A stretch of 64,000 bases of DNA from an uncultured Sterolibacterium sp. Lineage in GTDB: Bacteria > Pseudomonadota > Gammaproteobacteria > Burkholderiales > Rhodocyclaceae. The translations under genes and the position numbers were made by a program. The DNA lies in assembly GCA_903904605.1 (NCBI GenBank), contig CAIVDC010000008.1:118849-182848 (forward strand), given 5' to 3'. The notes below the pieces were generated by a model that saw only the letters and a list, made by a program, of their open reading frames with translations, did not search any database and had not been told where the DNA came from. This document shows, piece after piece, positions 1 to 9,100 of the stretch. Numbering within the stretch: the stretch's first letter is position 1; the number at the start of each line of letters is the position of its first letter.

Positions 1-648
1 GGTGGACAGGCGATTGATGATGGCCATGAGCTTCTTGGCGATCGGGAGGTAGACCAGGTTGGCCAGGCCGACGCCGTAGATCGTGCCGACGAAGGCCACC
101 GCAATGCCGGCGCCGAGTTTGGACGGGTCGGCGAGGTTTTCCATGACGTGGATCAGACCCAGCACCGCGGCCAGGATGCCGATCGTCGGGGAATACCCGC
201 CGGCCGATTCCCAGACCTTGGCGGCGAGTTTCAGATCCCGCTCCCAGGCGCCGATCTCGATTTCCAGCAGATCGCGCAAGCGATCCGGATCGACGCCGTC
301 GACGAGCAGGCTCAGTCCCTTCCGGTCGAAGGGATCGCTCAGCAAGTCGATCTCCGCCTCCAGCGCCAGCAGCCCTTCCTTGCGCGAAATCTGACTCCAG
401 CGGGAGATCCGGGTGATGCGGAAGCTGGGCGTCAAGGGCGGGGGCCAGAGGACCCATGCGCCGAGTCGGATGCTCGTGATGAACACCGACAACTGGCTTT
501 GCAGCATCACCGCACCGAAGGTGCCGCCGATGACGATGAGCAAAGCCGTCGGCTGGATCAGCGAGGAGAGATGGCCGCCCTCCAGCACCTGCCCGCCGAG
601 AATGGCCCCGAGGCCCAGGAGCAGGCCTGCTATGCTGATCACGTCCAC
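1..648 (-). CDS. motC: Flagellar motor stator protein, MotA family (MotC-like), partial
   Basis: MotA-type stator subunits form the inner-membrane ion channel that drives flagellar rotation. The first 216 residues are visible and the gene runs off the left edge. An N-terminal membrane helix (ISIAGLLLGLGAILGG) is followed by a second one (TALLIVIGGTFGAVML). A cytoplasmic loop follows, then the family's second helix pair, recognisable by GGYSPTIGILAAVLGLIHVM. The GTG start is preceded by AGGGA at a good distance and lies 10 bases after the fliA stop, so the two are co-transcribed. A complete motAB pair sits at the other end of this cluster, so this is the second stator set. By analogy with Pseudomonas MotCD, a motB-type partner should lie just outside the window. 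Confidence 0.85.
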   Translation of the reverse strand, partial: MDVISIAGLLLGLGAILGGQVLEGGHLSSLIQPTALLIVIGGTFGAVMLQSQLSVFITSIRLGAWVLWPPPLTPSFRITRISRWSQISRKEGLLALEAEIDLLSDPFDRKGLSLLVDGVDPDRLRDLLEIEIGAWERDLKLAAKVWESAGGYSPTIGILAAVLGLIHVMENLADPSKLGAGIAVAFVGTIYGVGLANLVYLPIAKKLMAIINRLST

Positions 649-658
649 GCGCGATTCC

Positions 659-1387
659 CTAGTCTCGTTTCTTGGGCTGTTCGCCCAGCAGGCGGCTTCT
701 CAAGCGGGCGATGGCCTGGGTATGCACCTGACAGACCCGCGATTCGCTCACGCCGAGCACTTCGCCGATCTCGCGCAGGTTGAGTTCCTCCTCATAGTAC
801 AGACCCATCATCAATTTCTCCCGCTCGGGCAGATCCTCGATGGCGCGAACCAGCGTCGCACGCATGTCCTGATCCAGCAGCGCCACCAGCGGATCGGGCC
901 TGGACGAGGAGACGTTGCGTTCCAGGAAATCGTCATCGCCGCGATCGCCCAGATCCTCCAGGTAGACCAGTTGATGACCACGCGCCTCCTGGAGCATCTT
1001 CTGATAATCGGCGAGCGGCATGTCCAGCGCCTGCGCCAACTCGCCTTCGCTCGGCGGTCGGCCGTGCTCCTGCTCGAGGCTGCGCACCGCCGTCTCGATG
1101 CGGCGCATGTCGCGACGCAGGCCGCGCGGCATCCAATCGTTGTCGCGCAAGCCATCGAGCATGGCGCCGCGGATGCGTTGCGCGGCATAGGTCTCGAATT
1201 CCGCGCCCAGCCCGTCCTCGAAACGACTGGCCGCATCCAGCAGGCCGAGCATGCCGTTCTGGATGATGTCATCGACCTGCACGCTCGAAGGCAGCCTCGC
1301 CATCAAATGGTAAGCAATGCGTTTGACCAGCGGCGCGTACTGCGAGACGAACTGATCCTTGTCCAGGACCCCTTGGGCGTTGTACAT
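659..1387 (-). CDS. fliA: RNA polymerase sigma factor FliA (sigma-28)
   Basis: Sigma-28 directs transcription of late flagellar and chemotaxis genes. The 242-residue protein has region 2 (QYAPLVKRIAYHLMARLP, VDDIIQNGMLGLLDA, FETYAAQRIRGAMLDGLR), a short region 3, and region 4 with a helix-turn-helix (LREIGEVLGVSESRVCQVHT). Its length is normal for FliA. I chose the ATG giving MYNAQGVLDK; an in-frame TTG eight codons upstream is possible, and neither has a strong ribosome-binding site. It follows flhG by about 40 bases and precedes the second motA-type gene, so it closes the flhBAFG-fliA transcription unit. Confidence 0.93.
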   Translation of the reverse strand: MYNAQGVLDKDQFVSQYAPLVKRIAYHLMARLPSSVQVDDIIQNGMLGLLDAASRFEDGLGAEFETYAAQRIRGAMLDGLRDNDWMPRGLRRDMRRIETAVRSLEQEHGRPPSEGELAQALDMPLADYQKMLQEARGHQLVYLEDLGDRGDDDFLERNVSSSRPDPLVALLDQDMRATLVRAIEDLPEREKLMMGLYYEEELNLREIGEVLGVSESRVCQVHTQAIARLRSRLLGEQPKKRD

Positions 1388-1429
1388 CGTTGTCGCAATG
1401 TTGGGTGGCAACTCCGCCGACCGGCCAAA

Positions 1430-2311
1430 CTATACCACCGAATCAAGCGCCGCCACGGCGCGCCGGCCGCCTCCGGCCACGATTCCGGCCCGATGGCCGA
1501 TATCGCCGATAGGCAGCGCAAAGCCATTGCCGGGACCGCCCTCGGACACCGGGGGCAGCCGCTGCAGCAGCGCGTCGGCCAGATTGTCCGTGACCGGGAC
1601 CAGGGAGGCGCCGAGGTAGTCGAGCCGAACGTCGAGATGTTCGCGGGCAACCCGCCGCATGTTGCCGAAGATCGCGCGCGCTTCCTCGCCGTTCCGGGCA
1701 CGCGTGATCGCCACCTGGAAACCATCGCGGCCGCGCTCCTGGGCGATGCGCTTGATCAGCGCGTAGGCATTGGTGATGGCCGAACTCTGCGCCGCCATCA
1801 CCACCGTCATGTGCTGCGCCGCCAGGGCCAGCGGCGAAAGATGGCCGCCGCGACGCAGCGCCGTGTCGATCAGGACAAAGCCTACGTCGCGTTGCATCTC
1901 CCGGAGGCAATTGGCCAGTTGCAGGCGCGCTGTCGCGGCGAGCCGGCTGGCGTTATCGAGCTCGCGGGCGGCGCGGGCGGCCGGCAGGATGCGCAGCAGC
2001 GGTGCCGCCTGAAGCGTTACCTGGCGCAGCGAGCGCTCCCCGTTCAAGGCCTGGAACAGATCATAGCGGGCGGTCAGGCCGAAGGCGGATACGGCGTTGT
2101 TGGGCGCGCCGTTCTCGTCGATGATCAGCACAGCGTGGCCGGCCGCCGCCAGCGCAGCCGCGGTTTGCACCAGCAGCGTGGTGCGGCCGCAGGCTTCGCG
2201 TCCGGACGCGAAGGCGACGACTTGGGGCGCACGCACCCCGAACAGCCGGCGCAGTCCGTCCGCCTGGTCGCCCGGCCACGGCGCAATGCCCCCAGGCTGC
2301 CGCTCAGACAT
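1430..2311 (-). CDS. flhG: FlhG/FleN-type MinD-like protein with a degenerate P-loop
   Basis: FlhG (FleN, YlxH) is a MinD-type ATPase that works with the GTPase FlhF to set flagellar number and position. The N-terminus keeps the DQADGLRRL activation helix (DQAxxLR), which stimulates FlhF. The MinD-like fold follows, with GHAVLIIDENG and FVLIDTALRRGG strands. The nucleotide loop reads SGREACGRTTL where active members have SGKGGVGK(S/T). Both the signature lysine and the Walker A lysine are arginine, so ATP binding is doubtful. The start chosen (MSERQPGG) has GGAG seven bases upstream and overlaps the end of flhF by eight bases; an in-frame ATG six codons earlier is possible. Family assignment is firm, ATPase activity is not. 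Confidence 0.85.
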   Translation of the reverse strand: MSERQPGGIAPWPGDQADGLRRLFGVRAPQVVAFASGREACGRTTLLVQTAAALAAAGHAVLIIDENGAPNNAVSAFGLTARYDLFQALNGERSLRQVTLQAAPLLRILPAARAARELDNASRLAATARLQLANCLREMQRDVGFVLIDTALRRGGHLSPLALAAQHMTVVMAAQSSAITNAYALIKRIAQERGRDGFQVAITRARNGEEARAIFGNMRRVAREHLDVRLDYLGASLVPVTDNLADALLQRLPPVSEGGPGNGFALPIGDIGHRAGIVAGGGRRAVAALDSVV

Positions 2312-3731
2312 GGGCGACTCCGGCGCCATGGCTGCTCTCGCTCGCCGCCGCCGGTCTCGGCGAAGCGACCAGGCCGACCTCGTCGCGGTTCAATCGGTGC
2401 GGCGAACTCCCGTCGGACAGCTTCAGGGCGCGATGCAGCAGGTAGTTTCGGTTGGGCAGATGCAGGTCTTCCGGCACCCGCTGGCCATTGGTGACGTAGG
2501 ACAGCAACAGGCCGTGGCGCAGCACGACGTCGAGCGCCGGCGCGAGCGATGCCGTCTCGTCCATCTTGGTGATGATGCAGCCGGCGAGATCGTCTCCGGC
2601 ATAGGCCCGCACCACGTCGTCGAGCGTGTCGCCGCGGCTGGTCGCGTTGAGCAGCAGGAGGCGATTTACCTCCCCCGCGCCCATCAGCATGGCGGCTTGC
2701 TCCGCCACCATCCGGTCGCGCTGGCTCATGCCGACCGTATCGATCAGCACCATGTGCTTGTCGCGCAGATCGGCCAGCGTATGCCGCAGGTCCTCGCCGT
2801 CTCTCACCACATGCACCGGCACGCCGAGAATGCGGCCGTAAATGCGCAATTGCTCATGGGCGCCGATGCGGTAACCGTCGGTGGTCAGGAGCGCCAGCTT
2901 GTCCGCGCCGTAGCGCACCACGCAACGTGCCGCGAGTTTCGCCGTGGTGGTGGTCTTGCCCACGCCGGTAGGGCCGACCAGGGCGAACACGCCGCCGCGC
3001 TGGATGATGTCGTTGTCCTCGCCGAGGCTGCGCAGGCGGCGATTGAGGGCGCCCTTGAGCCATTTGCGGCCATCGTCGAGGCTGAGGTCGGCGGGCATCT
3101 CCGCAGACAGCTGGCGCGAGAGCTGGCCGGAAAAACCGGCATCGAGCATTTCCGACAGGGCCAGCGCCCGGGTCGGCTCATGCCGGGACATGTCTCCCCA
3201 GGCAAAGCCGGCCAACTGGCGCTCGAGCAGCACCTTGATCGAATTCATTTCGCCCATCAGTTGTGCCACCTGCAGCGGCGGCGCCGCGGGGGCTTCTTCC
3301 TGCAGCGTGCGCTTCAGTGTCGCGGCCACCTGGGGCGCCGAAAGGATGGCTTCGGCCTTTGCCGGCTTCGCGGGCAGGGGGCGCACCGCGGGACGCTCGG
3401 GCCGGGCAGGAGGAGCCCCCGGAGAATAGGTCGACCACGACGCGGCAGCGGGCTGCTTCTTGATCTGGGAAGACAGGTTGAGCGTGTAATCGAAGTCGTC
3501 TTCCGGCGCCCAGGTTGTGGGCTTGGCGGCGCGCGGCGCGACACCGGGTTCGGCGGTTCTCGGGGGTGTCTGCCTGGATATGGCCTCCAGGCCGCTTTCC
3601 GACATCGCCACCATCTCGACGCCGCCTTCGACCGACTTGTTGGACACGACGATGGCATCCGGGCCGAGACCCTCCTTGACCTTGCGCAAGCATTCGCGCG
3701 CAGTTTCTGCAAAGAATCGCTTCACGCTCAT
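2304..3731 (-). CDS. flhF: Flagellar biosynthesis GTPase FlhF
   Basis: FlhF is an SRP-type GTPase that localises and numbers flagella at the pole. The 475-residue protein has a short basic N-terminal domain (FAETARECLRKVKEGLGPDA), a variable Ala/Pro-rich linker, then the NG domain. P-loop VGPTGVGKTTTTAKLAAR, G3 DTVGMSQRD and G4 TKMDETASLAP are all intact. The start overlaps the flhA stop by four bases (ATGA), a sign of translational coupling, and flhG follows. FlhF beside FlhDC is less usual than FlhF with FleQ, and suggests control of flagellar placement in an FlhDC-regulated bacterium. Confidence 0.96.
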   Translation of the reverse strand: MSVKRFFAETARECLRKVKEGLGPDAIVVSNKSVEGGVEMVAMSESGLEAISRQTPPRTAEPGVAPRAAKPTTWAPEDDFDYTLNLSSQIKKQPAAASWSTYSPGAPPARPERPAVRPLPAKPAKAEAILSAPQVAATLKRTLQEEAPAAPPLQVAQLMGEMNSIKVLLERQLAGFAWGDMSRHEPTRALALSEMLDAGFSGQLSRQLSAEMPADLSLDDGRKWLKGALNRRLRSLGEDNDIIQRGGVFALVGPTGVGKTTTTAKLAARCVVRYGADKLALLTTDGYRIGAHEQLRIYGRILGVPVHVVRDGEDLRHTLADLRDKHMVLIDTVGMSQRDRMVAEQAAMLMGAGEVNRLLLLNATSRGDTLDDVVRAYAGDDLAGCIITKMDETASLAPALDVVLRHGLLLSYVTNGQRVPEDLHLPNRNYLLHRALKLSDGSSPHRLNRDEVGLVASPRPAAASESSHGAGVAHV

Positions 3732-5812
3732 GACTTCGCTCCAATAATCGTCGTAACTCTAATCGTGCGCGAATCCGGAACCTCCGCATTCGCGATCACC
3801 CTGAGCTGGGCGACCGCCCGGCGCAGGAAACGCGACAACAGCCAGCGCAACTGCCCCGGCACCAGCAGCACGGCCGGCAGCCCCAGCTCTTCGTGGCGCT
3901 GCGCCGCGGCCGCGGTCTCGCGCAACAGGGTATCGGCCAGCCCCGGCTCGATGGCGCTGGCGTTGCCGCCTGATTGCACGGCCTGGGCGAGCAGTCGCTC
4001 GAGTCCGGGCTCGAGCGCCATCACCTGAAGTTCGGCACCGCCGGGGAACAGCTGCTGAACGATGGCCCGTCCGAGCGCGATGCGCACCTGTGTGGTCAAC
4101 TCGAGTGGGTCCTGGCTGCGCGGCGCATGCTCGGCCAGGGTCTCGATGATGGTGCGCATGTCACGGATATTCACGTTCTCTTCGAGCAGGTTCTGCAGCA
4201 CGCGCTGCACCACCGAAAGTGAGACCTGCTTCGGTACCAGGTCTTCGATCAGCTTCGGTGACTCCTGGCCGATGTGATCGAGCAGCGACTGCGTCTCCTG
4301 ACGGCCGAGAAGCTCGGCGGCATGCGAGATGATCACGTGATTGAGGTGCGTGGCCACCACGGTGCCGGCGTCGACCACCGTGTAACCCAGGACATTGGCC
4401 TGCTCGCGCAGGTTTGAATCGATCCAGATCGCCGGCAGGCCGAAAGCCGGATCCTTGGTTGGGGTTCCCGCCAGCGTCCCCGCGACGCGCCCCGGATTGA
4501 TCGCCAGATGCATGCCGGGATAGGTCTCGCCCGAGCCGACCTCGACGCCCTTCAAGGTAATGCGATAGGCATTGGGCTTCAGCTCCAGATTGTCGCGAAT
4601 ATGCACCGGCGCAGAGAGGAAACCCACTTCCTGGGCGAACTTCTTGCGCAGGCCGCGAATGCGCTTGAGCAGATCGCCGTCCTGCGCGCGGTCGACCAGG
4701 GGGATCAGGCGATAGCCGACCTCGAGACCGAGCACGTCGACCGGCGCCACATCGGTCCAGCTCGCCTCCAGGGATTCCGCGGGCGCCGCTGCCGCCACCG
4801 GGGCGGCCTCGGGAGCCGCCGGTTGAAGCTGACGCTTCAGGGTCCACCAGCCGAGCCAGGCGAGGACCGCGGCGAGCAGCAGGAAGACCAGATTGGGCAT
4901 GCCCGGGATCAAGCCCAGGACACCGAGGATCGCGGCGGTGAGCAGCATCACCATCGGCTTGCCGAAGATCTGGCCGACGAACTGCTGGCCGATATCCTCG
5001 TCGGTGGCCACCCGACTGACCACCAGGCCGGCGGCGGTCGAGATGATCAGCGCCGGAATCTGCGCCACCAGTCCGTCGCCGATGGTGAGCAGGGTATAGT
5101 TCTTCGCCGCCTGGGCGAAACCCATGTCGTGTTGAAGAATGCCGACGACCAGACCGCCGACGATGTTGATGAACAGGATCAGGATGCCGGCGACGGCATC
5201 CCCGCGCACGAACTTGCTGGCGCCGTCCATCGAGCCGAAGAAGTCGGCCTCCTGCGCCACATTGAGGCGCCGTTTCCGGGCTTCGTCCTCGCCGATGAGA
5301 CCGGCGTTGAGATCGGCGTCGATTGCCATCTGCTTGCCCGGCATGGCATCCAGGGTGAAACGCGCTGACACTTCGGCGATTCGCCCCGCGCCCTTGGTGA
5401 TGACGACGAAGTTGATGACCACCAGAATGATGAACACCACCAGACCGACCGCATAGTTGCCGCCGACCAGGAAGTGACCGAAGGCCTCGATCACTTTTCC
5501 GGCGGCGTCCGGACCGGTGTGGCCCTGAAGCAGCACGACCCGGGTCGAAGCGACGTTGAGGGAGAGGCGCAACAGCGTGGTGACCAGCAGCACGGTCGGG
5601 AAGGCCGAGAATTCGAGAGCCCTCATGGTGTACATCGCCACCAGGAGGACCATGATCGACAAGGCGATGTTGAAAGTGAAGAACAGGTCGAGCATGAAGG
5701 GCGGCAGCGGCAGCACCATCATCGACAGGATCATGACGATGAGCATGGGTGCCGCCAGCTGGCGCAGGTTCGACTTCGCGAACAGTGTCTGGAAAGCCAG
5801 CGAGCCGTTCAT
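3728..5812 (-). CDS. flhA: Flagellar export gate protein FlhA
   Basis: FlhA is the large inner-membrane component of the flagellar type III export gate. The 694-residue length is typical. The N-terminal half has about eight membrane segments and the FHIPEP-family block (VVITKGAGRIAEVSARFTLD, MPGKQMAIDADLNAG). The cytoplasmic half ends with the export-docking domain (GRAIVQQLFPGG). The gene overlaps flhB upstream and flhF downstream by four bases each, so the three are translationally coupled. I see no anomaly. Confidence 0.97.
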   Translation of the reverse strand: MNGSLAFQTLFAKSNLRQLAAPMLIVMILSMMVLPLPPFMLDLFFTFNIALSIMVLLVAMYTMRALEFSAFPTVLLVTTLLRLSLNVASTRVVLLQGHTGPDAAGKVIEAFGHFLVGGNYAVGLVVFIILVVINFVVITKGAGRIAEVSARFTLDAMPGKQMAIDADLNAGLIGEDEARKRRLNVAQEADFFGSMDGASKFVRGDAVAGILILFINIVGGLVVGILQHDMGFAQAAKNYTLLTIGDGLVAQIPALIISTAAGLVVSRVATDEDIGQQFVGQIFGKPMVMLLTAAILGVLGLIPGMPNLVFLLLAAVLAWLGWWTLKRQLQPAAPEAAPVAAAAPAESLEASWTDVAPVDVLGLEVGYRLIPLVDRAQDGDLLKRIRGLRKKFAQEVGFLSAPVHIRDNLELKPNAYRITLKGVEVGSGETYPGMHLAINPGRVAGTLAGTPTKDPAFGLPAIWIDSNLREQANVLGYTVVDAGTVVATHLNHVIISHAAELLGRQETQSLLDHIGQESPKLIEDLVPKQVSLSVVQRVLQNLLEENVNIRDMRTIIETLAEHAPRSQDPLELTTQVRIALGRAIVQQLFPGGAELQVMALEPGLERLLAQAVQSGGNASAIEPGLADTLLRETAAAAQRHEELGLPAVLLVPGQLRWLLSRFLRRAVAQLRVIANAEVPDSRTIRVTTIIGAKS

Positions 5813-6957
5813 TCAGGCACTCCCGGATCCATCTCGGCCGGCACCGGCAACACCGCCGGCAGGCGCGGTTCCAGCAGGTTCCTGCCGCCGTCGGCGAGAA
5901 ACTGATGCAGTTGATAGACGTAGGCCATCACCTCGGCCACTGCGGTATAGAGCTGCGCGGGCACCTGGTCGCCGACGTCGCTGTGGCGGTAAAGCGCGCG
6001 CGCCAGCGGCGGCGCCTCGATCAACGGCACGCCGTGCTCCTCGGCCAGCTCCCGGATCCTTTGCGCGATCAGGTTCATGCCCTTGGCCACCACTTCCGGC
6101 GCGCTCATGTTCCTGCTGTCGTACTTCAGCGCGACCGCAAAATGGCTCGGGTTGGTGACGACGACGTCGGCCTTGGGCACTTCGCTCATCATCCGCTTCT
6201 TGGCCAGCTCGCGCTGCTGTCTGCGGACGCGCGCCTTCACTTGCGGATCGCCCTCGCTCTCCTTCGACTCCTGGCGCAGCTCTTCCTTGGTCATGCGCAT
6301 CTTGCTGTAGTACTGCCAGAGCTGGAAGGGCACGTCGATGCCGGCAACCAGCGCAACGCCGACTACCAGCGCCAGCGCGGCCAGCAGCAGCATGCTGGCG
6401 AAGCTGGCGAGGCCGCTTTCGATGGGCAGGGAGAGCAAGGCAAACAGGTCGGCCTGCTCATGCCTGACCACCCAATAGAGGATGACGCCGACCAGGAACG
6501 CCTTCAGGATGGCCTTGACCATTTCGGCGACGCCCTGCACCGAAAAGATGCGGCCCAGGCCTTTTTGCGGATTCAGGCGGGAGAAGTCGAAGCCGAGCGC
6601 CTTGGGCGAGAAAACCGCGCCGCCCATCAGGAACGGCGTCGCGATCGCGGCGGCGATGCACAGCAGGAAGATCGGCGCAGCGAGGAGCAGCGCGTCCCAG
6701 GACAAGGCCGTGAAGGAGTTGCCCATCGCGTGGCTGTCGAAGGCCGCCTCGCGACCGAAGCTCAAGCCTTTGCGAAAAATGCCCGCGGCATGCTGCGCGA
6801 ACCAGTCGCCCATCATCCAGAAGCCGGCGACGCTCGACATCAACACCATGAATGCCGCGAGTTCGCGCGACTGGGGAACCTGGCCCTCCTCCCGCCCCTG
6901 TTCCAGGCGCCTGCTCGACGCCGGTTCGCTGCGTTCAAGATCGCTTGTTTCAGCCAC
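5809..6957 (-). CDS. flhB: Flagellar export apparatus protein FlhB
   Basis: FlhB is the substrate-specificity switch of the flagellar export apparatus. Four membrane segments are followed by the cytoplasmic autocleavage domain. The cleavage site reads NPSH in TNPSHFAVALKYD, where most FlhB have NPTH; the Asn-Pro bond that is cut is kept. I prefer the GTG start giving VAETSDLERSEPASSRRL, because CGAGGA lies seven bases upstream and this matches the usual FlhB N-terminus; an upstream in-frame start would add eight residues. It heads the flhBAFG-fliA unit, behind a leader hairpin. Confidence 0.95.
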   Translation of the reverse strand: MAETSDLERSEPASSRRLEQGREEGQVPQSRELAAFMVLMSSVAGFWMMGDWFAQHAAGIFRKGLSFGREAAFDSHAMGNSFTALSWDALLLAAPIFLLCIAAAIATPFLMGGAVFSPKALGFDFSRLNPQKGLGRIFSVQGVAEMVKAILKAFLVGVILYWVVRHEQADLFALLSLPIESGLASFASMLLLAALALVVGVALVAGIDVPFQLWQYYSKMRMTKEELRQESKESEGDPQVKARVRRQQRELAKKRMMSEVPKADVVVTNPSHFAVALKYDSRNMSAPEVVAKGMNLIAQRIRELAEEHGVPLIEAPPLARALYRHSDVGDQVPAQLYTAVAEVMAYVYQLHQFLADGGRNLLEPRLPAVLPVPAEMDPGVPE

Positions 6958-6974
6958 GGACAGTTCCTCGCATG

Positions 6975-6991
6975 CCGGCAATTATTGCCGG
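6975..6991 (-). promoter_or_regulatory. Inverted repeat in the flhB leader
   Basis: A perfect 7-3-7 inverted repeat, CCGGCAA-TAA-TTGCCGG read on the minus strand, ends 17 bases upstream of the flhB GTG and just 5' of its ribosome-binding site. It could be a leader hairpin affecting translation or an operator for a dimeric regulator. The 238 bases between flhB and cheA otherwise hold the hairpin after cheA and no gene. Confidence 0.4.
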
Positions 6992-7155
6992 TGGAGGCAA
7001 GACCCCAGCGCCCGAAAAGAGCCTGTTAAACCGGTCTATTCGTCCTTACCGTGTGACCATCTTGGGCTTTGCACTGGCGCGCCGGTCGCGAGGATAGCCG
7101 GCCGCGGCTTGAGGCCGGCAGGCCGGCTCAGTCCGAGGTCGCGGCCTGAGCACCG

Positions 7156-7178
7156 AGCGACGCCGCAAAGACGTCGCT
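7156..7178 (-). terminator. Hairpin after cheA
   Basis: Perfect 7-base arms (AGCGACG / CGTCGCT) with a nine-base loop lie 18 bases after the cheA stop. There is no clear U-tract, so this is a weak or factor-dependent terminator candidate separating the chemotaxis unit from flhB. Confidence 0.35.
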
Positions 7179-7195
7179 GCGGGGGGGGCGGAAAT

Positions 7196-9088
7196 TCAGG
7201 CGGCGAGCCCGCTGCGCGGCATGAACATCGAGCGCGAAACGCCGCGCTGTTCGGTGGTGTCGGCCAACAGTTCCTTCATGTCCAGGATCAGCACGATCTG
7301 GCCATTGGGCAGCGTGGTCACGCCGGCCACCCCTTTGGGCCGGAAGTCTTCGAGCGACTTGATCACGGCGTCCTCGCGGCCGGCGAAGCTATCGACGGCG
7401 AGTATGAAAGCTGCCTCCGTCGTCTGCATCAGCACGCCATACTCCGGCGCCTGAACCTGCGGCCAGCCGAGCAGGGAGGACAAGGGCAGCATGGGCAGGA
7501 TCTCGCCGCGCACCACCATGGTCGCGCGACCGCCGATCTCCTGGATGGCATGGGCCGCGACCGGGAGGATTTCCCTGACCATCGACAGCGGCACCGCGAA
7601 CGGCTGGTCGCCCAGGCGCACCACCAGCACGGGCAGGATCGCCAGGGTCAGCGGCAGGGAAATGACGAAGGTGGTGCCGGCACCCGGCACCGACTTGATC
7701 TCGATCGAGCCGTTCAGTTTCTGGATATTGGTCTTGACCACATCCATGCCGACGCCGCGACCGGAGACGTCCGAGGCGACGTCCTTGGTCGAAAAGCCGG
7801 GCAGCATCACCAGATTGAAACTCTGGCGCTCGTCCATGGTGTTGGCTTCCTCATCGGTGATGAGGCCCTTCTCCACCGCCTTGGCACGCAACCGTTCGGC
7901 ATTCATGCCGCGGCCATCGTCGGCGACCAGGAGCACGATATGGTCGCCTTCCTGGCGCGCCTCCAGCCGCACCGCCGACATCGAAGGCTTGCCCTGGGCG
8001 AGGCGCTCTGCGGGCAATTCGATGCCATGGTCCACGGCGTTGCGGATCAGGTGGATGATCGGGTCGGAGAGGTCCTCGATCATCGTCTTGTCGATCTCGG
8101 TGTCTTCGCCGACCAATACCAGTTCGACTTCCTTGCCCAGCGCCCTGGCCAGGTCGCGGGCGATGCGCGGGTACTTCTGGAACAGCCGGCCGATCGGCTG
8201 CATCCGCGTCTTCATGACCGCGCTCTGAAGATCGGAGACGAGCAGGTCCAGTTGCCCCACCACCTGATCGAGCGCATGCAGCGTATCGGAGTCGCTGCGC
8301 CCGCCCAGGATGTCGCTCCGGAGCGATGTCAGGCGATTCTTGGTCAGGCCGATCTCGCCTGAAAGGTTGAGCACCTGATCGAGGCGCGAGGTATCGACCC
8401 GGATCGAATTGTCCCGCGCCTTCTCGCCCTCGCGGCGGCTGGCCGGCGGCCCCTGGTAGCCGGGCTTGTCGATGCTGCGACGGCCTACCGCCATCTTGAT
8501 GATTTCTTCCGGCGTCTTGCCGGTCAGGTCGTGCTGCTCGCTGGCGGGCAGCGTGGCCGTTGTGCCCGTAGTGGCCGGGGCAAATGCATCGACGGCCAGG
8601 GAAACGGCTTGCATCAGCCCGCCCCAGTCGGGCACGGCGCCCGCCGCGGCCGGCGCCGCCACGACCAGGGCGGCCGGCGCTGAAACCGCGCCGGACTCAC
8701 CGGCGATCGCCTGCCTCAACGCCTCAAGAAGCTGCGGCGAGGCCGGCTGCGGCTGAATCCCGCGATCGAGCGAACCGAACATCTCCCGCACCGTGCCGGT
8801 GGCATCCATGATCGCGTCCATGATCGCGCGCGTGACTTCCAGCTCGCCGTTCCTGAGCCTGTCGAACAGGTTCTCGGTCAGGTGGCAAAGCGTGACCAGT
8901 TCCTTGGCATTTAGGAAACCCGCACCGCCCTTGATGGTATGAAAGCCGCGGAAGATCTCGTTCAGCAGGCCGCGCTCATGCGGCGTCTTCTCGAGGTCCA
9001 CGAGCTTGTTGTCGACGTCGGAGAGCAGATCACCGGCCTCGACCAGAAAGTCCCGCAACAGGTCTTCCATTCCCTGAAAGTCGCTCAT
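7196..9088 (-). CDS. cheA: Chemotaxis histidine kinase CheA
   Basis: CheA autophosphorylates in response to receptors and passes phosphate to CheY and other receivers. The 630-residue protein has an HPt domain with the phospho-acceptor at His50 (GFHTIKGGAGFL). A variable linker around residues 130-220 follows, then the dimerisation helices (SIRVDTSRLDQVLNLSGE). The HATPase domain has N-box HLIRNAVDHGIELP and G-boxes VADDGRGMN and GRGVGMDVVKTNI. The C-terminus is a CheW-like domain. No CheW or receptor gene lies in this window, so those partners are elsewhere. It follows cheZ by 12 bases. Confidence 0.96.
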   Translation of the reverse strand: MSDFQGMEDLLRDFLVEAGDLLSDVDNKLVDLEKTPHERGLLNEIFRGFHTIKGGAGFLNAKELVTLCHLTENLFDRLRNGELEVTRAIMDAIMDATGTVREMFGSLDRGIQPQPASPQLLEALRQAIAGESGAVSAPAALVVAAPAAAGAVPDWGGLMQAVSLAVDAFAPATTGTTATLPASEQHDLTGKTPEEIIKMAVGRRSIDKPGYQGPPASRREGEKARDNSIRVDTSRLDQVLNLSGEIGLTKNRLTSLRSDILGGRSDSDTLHALDQVVGQLDLLVSDLQSAVMKTRMQPIGRLFQKYPRIARDLARALGKEVELVLVGEDTEIDKTMIEDLSDPIIHLIRNAVDHGIELPAERLAQGKPSMSAVRLEARQEGDHIVLLVADDGRGMNAERLRAKAVEKGLITDEEANTMDERQSFNLVMLPGFSTKDVASDVSGRGVGMDVVKTNIQKLNGSIEIKSVPGAGTTFVISLPLTLAILPVLVVRLGDQPFAVPLSMVREILPVAAHAIQEIGGRATMVVRGEILPMLPLSSLLGWPQVQAPEYGVLMQTTEAAFILAVDSFAGREDAVIKSLEDFRPKGVAGVTTLPNGQIVLILDMKELLADTTEQRGVSRSMFMPRSGLAA

Positions 9089-9100
9089 TTTTTCCGCCCT

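Noticed and set aside
413..2494. 693-codon open frame on the plus strand
   Set aside because: It is antisense to fliA, flhG and part of flhF, has the His/Arg/Gln-rich composition of a GC-rich shadow frame, and matches no family.
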